Source: DASTWM01 sp035765855 (GTDB taxonomy: Bacteria > Chloroflexota > Chloroflexia > Chloroflexales > Roseiflexaceae). Taken from it: DNA of 10,969 nucleotides. The position numbers and the translations under genes were made by a program. The stretch covers positions 1 through 10,969 of the forward strand of contig DASTWM010000393.1 of the NCBI GenBank assembly GCA_035765855.1, given 5' to 3'. Below, in pieces: positions 5,422-10,969 of this stretch. Under the pieces are notes generated by a model, which was given only the letters and a program-made list of their open reading frames with translations, made no database searches and was not told the DNA's origin. Numbering within the stretch: the first letter of the stretch is position 1; each line of letters begins with the position of its first letter.

Positions 5422-8406
5422 TCAGGTTGTTTCGCCGAGCTTGACCGCTTGAAAGAGCTTCATGCGCCGCAGCAGCACGAGCATGATCAGGACGGCAAAG
5501 AGCAAAATTGCGCCGAACACAACATAGATAATCGCGATCTGATTCCATGCGATCTGCACCACGAACGGCGGTGTCTGCGGGTGCTGGCCGCCGCGCACTT
5601 GCAGGAACGGAATAAACAGCCGGCTTGCGGTAACGCCAATCAGCGTGCCGGCCAGCATACCCGCGCCGATGATCATCGCCTGCTCGCATGCCAGCAGCGC
5701 GCCAAGCTGCCGCACGGTCAGCCCGATTGCGCGCAGCGTGCCGATTTCGACGAAGCGGCGCTGAAAGGACAGCACGGCATAGAACAGGAAGCCGAGCACC
5801 GTCAGAAAGGCGGCGGCGACGAAGCCAACCGAGAGCAGGCCGAACAAGCCCTGGCGCTCCGGGCGGGCGCGCTCGGCAGTGATTTCTTCGGGCGCATAGC
5901 CGTTGTCGAAGATTTTCAGGTTAAGTTCTAGCGCGCCATTGTCCACGGCTTTGCGCGCTGTGCCGTTCTGGAGCCGCAGCCAGACATCATAGGGATATTG
6001 GCCGCCCTGCTGCTCGAACGCATACTCAATATTGCCGACGATGATCGGGCCACTCTCGGCGTCGGGATACACGGTCGGGAAGAGATTCAGAAAGCCCGCG
6101 ATAACCACCGGCACTTTTTGCGGATCGCCTAAATCATTCATGGTCAATTCGAGCTTGTCGCCCACACCCAGGCCGCGTTGCGCCGCAAAATCGCGGCTCA
6201 CCAGCACGCTGGCCGGATCATCGGCCAGGCGATTCAGCACTGCGCCAAGCGATTCATTCGCATAATCGGCGCGCCAATAAACGACATCAGGAAATGTGAC
6301 CCGGTCGATGCCGACGAACTGCGCAGGTGTCGACTGGCCGCTGACCCTGACGTCTACTTTGCTGTGGGTCACGCGCGTAGCTGCGGTAACTCCAGGAATG
6401 GTGAGATAGTCAGTGACTGGCAGGAAAAACCATTTCGCTTCCTGGAGCGCGTCCTTCGGCTGCGCGTTTTCCGGCTTGGCTGCCGTGCTGTCGCCCTCTT
6501 GCTGGAACGATGGGCCACTATCCTGGGTGCCCTGCCCCAGATCGAACAGGTTGATGTCGCCGCCAGTGTCGTAGTAAATCTGGTCGACGAGATGATGGTC
6601 GAGCGTCGAAGCCATGGACGCGGTGAATGTTGCCAGACTGAGCGTGAGAATGAGCAGCAGCAGCGGGCTAGTGTAGGCGCGCGGCGTGCGGGCCAGGTAG
6701 CGCAGCGCCGTCACGGCGGCCACGCCCGGCAGCCGCATGAACAGCCATGCCGCCGCCGCCATGACCAGGGGGAATAATCGGATCGTGATCAGCGCCAGCG
6801 CGAAGATGTACAGCGTCGGCACCAGCAGCAGCAGCGGATTGCTGAACGGATCGCCCACGCCGCTCGTGTCCAGAACGGCGATCGTGCCGCGCTCCTTGAG
6901 TTGCTGGTAGCCGTAATAGACCGGCACCAGCAGCAGCACGTCAAGAAACGCCCGCTGCCAGAACGGGCGACGCATCGCGCGGGCGCGCTCGTTTTTGTAC
7001 GAAATAATCGTGTAGCGGGCCGCGCCAAAAGCCGGGATGAGACTGGCGAACAACACGATTCCGAGCATCTGGACGCCGCGCTGCCATGCCTGCGCCGTCA
7101 AGCCGATCGGCAGGTTCTCGCGCGGTGTCAGGTCGAGAAATGAGCGCGTCCATGTCATCAGCAGCGCGGCGAACTGGCCGAGCACCAGCCCGATGCCCAG
7201 CGCGACAATTCCCAGCAGCACTGCTTCAAGCAGGTAAATAATCAGCACCTGAATGTGCGAAGTGCCACGGCTGCGCAGCACGGCGATCTCGTTGCTCTGG
7301 CGCTGCACGATCAGCCCGGCGACCAGGAACACAAAGTAGCCGATCAGCCCAAGAATGGGAATGCTGAAAATGGTCAGCGTGAGCGTCAGGCGCTGGACGA
7401 CGGCCTGGTGCCGCCACAGCGCGTCGGCGGGCGATACTTCGAGCTTGGCTCCGGGTAAAACAGCGCCCACATCGGTTTTGGTGCGCGCGATTCTGCCGCT
7501 GACATCCGGCACATCGGCCGAACGGATGCCGCTGCCATCGGTGACAAAATACCACAGCGCGACATAAATCGGCTTCGGATCGCGGGCAACCACGCGCGTG
7601 GTGAAGCTTTCCTCCGGCATGAACAGCGTTTCATCGAACGAGGGCGGCGTGTAGAACCAGTAGGGATCTTCCTCATTTTTCGGACGCCAGACGCCCGTGA
7701 TGCGGACCGGCGTGCTTTTTCCGGCCCGGTCGTCCTTCGGGCCGAGCGCCAGATATTCCTCGCCGACCTGGAAGCCCAGCTTTGACGCCAGCGCCTCGGT
7801 GATCAGCACCTCGACTGGCCCGTCTTTGGTTACCTGCGGCATTCTGCCGTCAACAATCTGGATATGCTGATCCAGATCGCTCGCGAAGGCCAATGTCACC
7901 CACATGAGCGGCGAACCCGCGCCATTGGACGGCAGCAGCGGCAGCCGGTCCGAGCCAACGTACCGGACGCGCTGCTCCACCGGCAAATTAAGGATCGACT
8001 CGACGCGCTGGCGCATGTAATCGTCAAGTTTTGCGTATTCATCCCAGCCTGTTAATCCATGCTGCGAGCCGAGGTAGCGATACATGAACGAGAAGGGCGG
8101 CTGAATGCCTCCGGAATCGTTGTGCGACAGTTCATCGCGCAGCACGCGATAGCCGACCGCCTCGGCGTAGACTGGAATGCTGACCACCAGCGAGATCGCG
8201 ACCACGAAACCGGCAGCGATCGCCAGCATGAGCGCGAGATGGCTCCACAGCCGCCGCCCGACGACCCACAACAGGCCCGTCAAACTGCCCGGCGACCAGC
8301 GTCTCGAAGAAGAACGACGGCGGGCGACAGATGAACGACCTCCAAATACAGCTTTACTTTCGTCATTCGTCGTTCGTCCGTCGTCTCGCCTGGATGTTGA
8401 CGTCAT
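5422..8406 (-). CDS. FtsX/MacB-type ABC transporter permease, double-length
   Basis: A 994-residue membrane protein with two FtsX-like units in one chain. The first unit has a membrane helix at about 56-79, an extracytoplasmic domain (about 80-340) with a MacB-core-like fold (VEVLITEALASKLGFQVGE), then helices at about 343-367, 385-420 and 444-464. A middle set lies at about 523-560 and 576-597. The second extracytoplasmic domain (about 600-850) has the matching VLVSRDFAAQRGLGVGDKL, followed by helices at about 854-880, 904-928 and 957-980. Coupling regions QRQSNEIAVLRSRG (368-381) and QRRFVEIGTLRAIG (882-895) should contact the ATPases. The family does mechanotransmission or export of lipoproteins, peptides and drugs rather than import. 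The ATG at 8406 overlaps the adaptor stop as ATGA, with only a weak GGTGG ribosome site, so translation is likely coupled. Residues 1-40 are basic, low in complexity and repeat-like; a TTG at codon 42 is a possible alternative start. Confidence 0.95.
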   Translation of the reverse strand: MTSTSRRDDGRTTNDESKAVFGGRSSVARRRSSSRRWSPGSLTGLLWVVGRRLWSHLALMLAIAAGFVVAISLVVSIPVYAEAVGYRVLRDELSHNDSGGIQPPFSFMYRYLGSQHGLTGWDEYAKLDDYMRQRVESILNLPVEQRVRYVGSDRLPLLPSNGAGSPLMWVTLAFASDLDQHIQIVDGRMPQVTKDGPVEVLITEALASKLGFQVGEEYLALGPKDDRAGKSTPVRITGVWRPKNEEDPYWFYTPPSFDETLFMPEESFTTRVVARDPKPIYVALWYFVTDGSGIRSADVPDVSGRIARTKTDVGAVLPGAKLEVSPADALWRHQAVVQRLTLTLTIFSIPILGLIGYFVFLVAGLIVQRQSNEIAVLRSRGTSHIQVLIIYLLEAVLLGIVALGIGLVLGQFAALLMTWTRSFLDLTPRENLPIGLTAQAWQRGVQMLGIVLFASLIPAFGAARYTIISYKNERARAMRRPFWQRAFLDVLLLVPVYYGYQQLKERGTIAVLDTSGVGDPFSNPLLLLVPTLYIFALALITIRLFPLVMAAAAWLFMRLPGVAAVTALRYLARTPRAYTSPLLLLILTLSLATFTASMASTLDHHLVDQIYYDTGGDINLFDLGQGTQDSGPSFQQEGDSTAAKPENAQPKDALQEAKWFFLPVTDYLTIPGVTAATRVTHSKVDVRVSGQSTPAQFVGIDRVTFPDVVYWRADYANESLGAVLNRLADDPASVLVSRDFAAQRGLGVGDKLELTMNDLGDPQKVPVVIAGFLNLFPTVYPDAESGPIIVGNIEYAFEQQGGQYPYDVWLRLQNGTARKAVDNGALELNLKIFDNGYAPEEITAERARPERQGLFGLLSVGFVAAAFLTVLGFLFYAVLSFQRRFVEIGTLRAIGLTVRQLGALLACEQAMIIGAGMLAGTLIGVTASRLFIPFLQVRGGQHPQTPPFVVQIAWNQIAIIYVVFGAILLFAVLIMLVLLRRMKLFQAVKLGETT
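8307..8390. repeat. CGT-rich imperfect palindrome inside the permease N-terminal coding region
   Basis: The run 8361-8387 (CGTCATTCGTCGTTCGTCCG...) reads on the minus strand as GACGAACGACGAATGACGA. That is the style of a dispersed CGA/CGT intergenic repeat. A degraded complementary arm lies at about 8313-8339 (GAACGACGGCGGGCGACAGA...), roughly 70 percent alike by eye. The element encodes about residues 6-33 of the permease, ahead of its first membrane helix. Confidence 0.5.
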
Positions 8407-9965
8407 TGTCCCACCACCACATCGCCAGCTTTCAGCCCTTCAAGAATCTCAACCCGATCCGTGCTGGTAATGCCAACTTTGATGTCCTGGCGGCGCTGGC
8501 GGTCGCCATCCTGAACGACGACGAACCGGCGGCCTTCAAACGCGCGCACCGCTTGCGGCGGCAGCCAGAGCGTGTTCTCTTTCTTCGCCAATGTGATGAT
8601 GACTTCGGCAATATCGCCGACTTCGAGCGAAACATCGGGCGCGATGAATTTGATGTGGTACGACGTATCGGGATTCACGCTCGAACTGCTGCTCGTCGCG
8701 GTGGTTGGGAGGCTGCTGATCTCGCCCTGAAAGGTTTTGCCGCTGTAGCTGGCGAACGTGATCTGGACCGGCTGACCGACGCCGACCTTGGTGGCATCCT
8801 GCGTGCTGATGGTGCCAACAAGAATCTCCAACGCCGACTCGTTCATGACGCTCATGACCGGCTTGTAGGCTTCCACCGCGTCACCCGGTCGCATGGTAAT
8901 CGCCGCGACTTTGCCGTCGAACGGCGCGTACAGCCGCCCGGCGTCGATCTGCGATTGAATGCGCTCGACATCAAGCTGCGCGGTCGCAATGCGCTTCTCG
9001 GCTTCCGGGTCGACGCCTTGCTGGGCTTGCTCCAATTCCAGCGCGGCGCGCGAAATGGCGCGGCGCGCATCGGCCACATCGTTCGCTTCGGGGCCGCTGG
9101 TCAGCGCGGCCAGCTTGGCCTGCGCATCGGCCAGCTTTGATTCGGCCTGCGCGATGGTTGGGCCTTCATTCTTTTGAGCCGTTTCGTACGCGAGTTGCGC
9201 CTGGGCGACGGCGGCCTCCGCGCTGTGAAGCTCGGCTTCTGATTTAACGAATTGATCCTTGTACGAATGATAGCGGATATCATTCTCGTTGTTGCGCACC
9301 TTTTCCCAGTCGCGGCTGGCGGCGGCAAAGACAGTCTGCGCCTGAATCAGAGCCTGCGACGCCTGGTCAAGCTGCAATTTGGCGTTGGTCTTGGTCGCCG
9401 AAGCCGTGTTGCGCGTCTCGTCGAGCGTTGCCTGCGCATCCTTCACAGCCGCCTGTGCCGCCTGGAGGTCGGCTGGCTTCGGCGGCGTTTGGAGCGCCGC
9501 CAGACCAGCGCGAGCCTGATCGAGATCGAGTTGTGCCTTGCGAACGGCGAATTCCTGCTGCGCCTTCGCTTGATCGAGTACAAGCTTTGCCTGCTCGTAC
9601 GCTACTTGCGCCTGCCGCAACTGGTTCGGCAGTTCGCCAAGATCAAGCTCGGCCAGCAGCTGCCCGTTTGTGATCACGCTCGTGCGGTCCACATACAGCG
9701 TCTTAAGATGCCCATCCTGCGTAAATGTGAGATCCTGCTGCTGAACGGCGGCGACATGCCCGCTCACCTTGAGTTCATCTACAACTGTTCCCTGCTGAAC
9801 AGGGTAGGTTGGTTTTTCGAGCGCCGGTGGCGCTGGCTTGGGAGTTGGGGTTGGTTCTGGCTGCGATCCAGATGTCGTCGCACAGCCGCTCAAGAGCACC
9901 AATCCACACAGGCTGAGCACGACCGAGTGCCATCCGCGTCGTTGAAGATTTAGCCAATGGAGCAC
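8403..9965 (-). CDS. MacA/HlyD-like efflux adaptor, predicted lipoprotein
   Basis: This 520-residue membrane-fusion (periplasmic adaptor type) protein starts at GTG 9965, with GAGG (9976-9973) 7 nt upstream. Residues 10-28 form a lipoprotein signal with lipobox LLSGC (Cys28), followed by a Pro/Thr-rich linker (EPTPTPKPAPP, 37-47). The first half of the lipoyl-like domain lies near 55-110. A long alpha-helical coiled coil rich in A, Q, L and E (about 112-345) forms the hairpin. The second lipoyl half is YAPFDGKVAAITMRPGDAV (346-364), then a beta-barrel (about 370-460) and a membrane-proximal domain (about 465-520, LWLPPQAVRAFEG to the end). In MacAB systems this protein gates and stimulates the permease. 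In a single-membrane host it would sit on the outer face of the membrane by its lipid, with the hairpin pointing to the wall. It is the first gene of the operon and overlaps the permease start by 4 nt. Confidence 0.93.
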   Translation of the reverse strand: MLHWLNLQRRGWHSVVLSLCGLVLLSGCATTSGSQPEPTPTPKPAPPALEKPTYPVQQGTVVDELKVSGHVAAVQQQDLTFTQDGHLKTLYVDRTSVITNGQLLAELDLGELPNQLRQAQVAYEQAKLVLDQAKAQQEFAVRKAQLDLDQARAGLAALQTPPKPADLQAAQAAVKDAQATLDETRNTASATKTNAKLQLDQASQALIQAQTVFAAASRDWEKVRNNENDIRYHSYKDQFVKSEAELHSAEAAVAQAQLAYETAQKNEGPTIAQAESKLADAQAKLAALTSGPEANDVADARRAISRAALELEQAQQGVDPEAEKRIATAQLDVERIQSQIDAGRLYAPFDGKVAAITMRPGDAVEAYKPVMSVMNESALEILVGTISTQDATKVGVGQPVQITFASYSGKTFQGEISSLPTTATSSSSSVNPDTSYHIKFIAPDVSLEVGDIAEVIITLAKKENTLWLPPQAVRAFEGRRFVVVQDGDRQRRQDIKVGITSTDRVEILEGLKAGDVVVGQ

Positions 9966-10010
9966 GTTGTTACCTCATACGCTAGCGTCAAAGAGTGGCG
10001 ACCAACAGTG

Positions 10011-10030
10011 ACGATCCCTCCGCAGATCGT
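10011..10030 (-). other. Small hairpin with GGAGG in the loop, upstream of the adaptor gene
   Basis: ACGATC (10011-10016) pairs with GATCGT (10025-10030). On the minus strand the 8-nt loop reads TGCGGAGG, which contains a Shine-Dalgarno-like GGAGG. No well-placed start codon follows it, so it is not an obvious ribosome site. It would lie in the leader RNA if the promoter proposed at 10072-10077 is real. Its function is unknown and it may be chance. Confidence 0.3.
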
Positions 10031-10071
10031 TTTATCATTGTAATCGATTTCATGGGGTACATCTGTGACGC

Positions 10072-10077
10072 ATTATA
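10072..10077 (-). promoter_or_regulatory. Possible -10 box for the export operon
   Basis: The minus strand reads CGCTATAATGCG, a perfect TATAAT about 107 nt before the adaptor GTG start. The -35 region is poor: GAACAA with an 18-bp spacer, or AACAAG with 17 bp. The gap it lies in is the largest one ahead of the operon, so a promoter is expected here, but this site rests on the -10 match alone. Confidence 0.4.
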
Positions 10078-10108
10078 GCGCATGTCCATCAACGCTTGTT
10101 CCTGTTGC

Positions 10109-10168
10109 GGCTCGAATCAGAGAGCAATTTTAAGCGATTTGCGCTCATGCCCGCCTCCGATTCGAGCC
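10109..10168. repeat. Inverted repeat 12 bp after the partial gene's stop
   Basis: GGCTCGAATCAGAG (10109-10122) pairs with CTCCGATTCGAGCC (10155-10168), 13 of 14 positions, around a 32-nt loop that holds a further 4-bp hairpin (AGCG 10133-10136 with CGCT 10142-10145). It lies just downstream of the stop of the right-edge gene and could mark the end of its transcript. A U-tract is missing, so termination is not shown; a dispersed palindrome is equally possible. Confidence 0.7.
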
Positions 10169-10179
10169 ATTCCTCCTGA

Positions 10180-10969
10180 TCAATCTGCCGGGCGTACCGT
10201 CACCGCATCAGTTGCCATGCGGCCTTCTTCGCACAGTAATGCCACCGCGCCGCTTTCGAGCGGTCGCTCAGTATCCTGCACGTCGAAGATCCGTTGTCCG
10301 TTGATCCAGCCCTGGATGCGCGGGCCGGACACCTGCAAGCGCAAATCATAGCTGTTTCCAAATTCCCATGGAAAATCAGTTTCGGCCAGCACATGGTCGC
10401 CATCAAGTGCCTTGACCAGGCGTGCCTTCCGGCCATGGCACAGCAGCAGCGCGTAGTAGCGCCGCAAGCCCTGCACCCGCGCGCCGATTCCGGCGGAAGT
10501 CGCCATGTGCGGCGTGACGGCTGCGTGCACGTGATAATCGCGCCATTCGCGCGTGCCCTGAATCAGCAGCCCCATGCCTTCATTCTGAATCAGTCGGTAC
10601 GGTTCGGGCCACCATCCATCAAAGCGGCTGATCGCGTTCACCCACGCCTGCCGCCACATCGTGCCGCCGCCTGCCGGGCGGCCCAGCACCACGTCAGGCT
10701 CGCCGTCCCACGTCAGATAATCGAGGTACACAGTTCCGCTGGCCCGCCGGGATGCGCTGAGCTCGACACCCACCGCCGCGATTGGCACGCCGCCGATATC
10801 GTCAATGCGCCAAATGAACTCATGGCTTGCGCCCGGCTCCAGCATTATTTCGGGACCATAGATCTGACGCAGCGGCGGCTCGACTTCAGGGCGTGGCGGC
10901 TGGGTGCTCGTGCGGTGCGGCTCGATGCCGCTCTCCTCGACGTAGGCGCTGACGAAGAGCCGGCAGGTT
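10180..10969 (-). CDS. C-terminal part of a large protein with a concanavalin-like (LamG/DUF1080-type) domain; possibly an ADP-ribosylglycohydrolase-family protein
   Basis: 262 residues and the stop are visible; the frame stays open to the right edge, so the N-terminus is outside. An ATG occurs at 10845, but the frame is open and protein-like 41 codons further upstream (TCRLFVSAYVEESGIEPHRT), so it is not the real start. Residues 42-100 look like a beta-rich, carbohydrate-binding-like segment (GGVPIAAVGVEL, TVYLDYLTWDGEP). The last ~150 residues resemble a jelly-roll: ENEG-like 'IQNEGMGLLIQGTREWRDYH', 'VQGLRRYYALLL', 'DLRLQVSGPRIQGWINGQRI' and 'FDVQDTERPLESGAVALLCEEG'. That order (mass of the sample, then internal strand, then 'bound ligand decreases/increases') is typical of sugar-binding domains in secreted or glycan-processing enzymes. 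From memory, such tails occur on ADP-ribosylglycohydrolase-family proteins in this phylum; I cannot confirm this from the visible part, which has no catalytic motif. Confidence 0.7.
   Translation of the reverse strand, partial: TCRLFVSAYVEESGIEPHRTSTQPPRPEVEPPLRQIYGPEIMLEPGASHEFIWRIDDIGGVPIAAVGVELSASRRASGTVYLDYLTWDGEPDVVLGRPAGGGTMWRQAWVNAISRFDGWWPEPYRLIQNEGMGLLIQGTREWRDYHVHAAVTPHMATSAGIGARVQGLRRYYALLLCHGRKARLVKALDGDHVLAETDFPWEFGNSYDLRLQVSGPRIQGWINGQRIFDVQDTERPLESGAVALLCEEGRMATDAVTVRPAD

Noticed and set aside
8331..9140. Plus-strand open frame of 269 codons
   Set aside because: Antisense to the adaptor's coiled coil and barrel domains, and it crosses the adaptor-permease junction; composition is that of a shadow frame.
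9988..10053. 21-codon leader ORF upstream of the adaptor gene
   Set aside because: An ATG at 10053 opens a short frame ending at TGA 9988, but it has no ribosome site (ACCCC upstream) and no attenuator-like codon pattern.
10845..10845. ATG as the real start of the right-edge gene
   Set aside because: The same frame continues open and protein-like to the window edge, 41 codons further, and no ribosome site precedes this ATG.

Overview
The window is GC-rich bacterial DNA, and every gene I can support is on the minus strand, so transcription runs from the right edge to the left. The best guess for the host is a Chloroflexota-type bacterium (Anaerolineae or Chloroflexia like). This is inference. 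It rests on protein style (AXE1-type esterases, a double-FtsX export permease with a lipoprotein adaptor, an ABC ATPase carrying an AbrB-like tail) and on several palindromic intergenic repeats of the kind I associate with that phylum. There are no rRNA or tRNA genes, no convincing insertion sequence and no CRISPR array.

Right edge (10969 to 10180): the C-terminal 262 residues of a larger protein that runs out of the window, ending in what looks like a concanavalin-like beta-sandwich domain. It is followed by a 14-bp inverted repeat (10109-10168) and an intergenic region of 214 bp with a possible -10 box and a small hairpin.

Centre (9965 to 2986): a probable five-gene export operon. In order of transcription it encodes a MacA/HlyD-like lipoprotein adaptor, a 994-residue FtsX/MacB-type permease that starts in an ATGA overlap, a LolD/MacB-type ATPase fused to an AbrB-like domain, a second plain LolD/MacB-type ATPase, and a 181-residue protein I do not recognise. 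A large imperfect palindrome lies inside the operon between permease and first ATPase. Another CGT-rich repeat appears to have become the coding sequence for the permease N-terminus.

Left part (2863 to 1): two tandem paralogous acetyl-xylan-esterase-like proteins, then a SelA-like PLP-dependent enzyme that runs out of the left edge. The first esterase has a complete Ser-Asp-His triad. The second has lost the nucleophile serine and overlaps the PLP gene by ATGA. The intergenic gaps hold a three-stem palindromic repeat (2888-2948) and a 32-bp tandem repeat (1724-1813).

The most unusual points are the ATPase-AbrB fusion, the two different ATPases serving one double-length permease, the decayed esterase paralog kept in a coupled operon, and the repeat-derived permease N-terminus.
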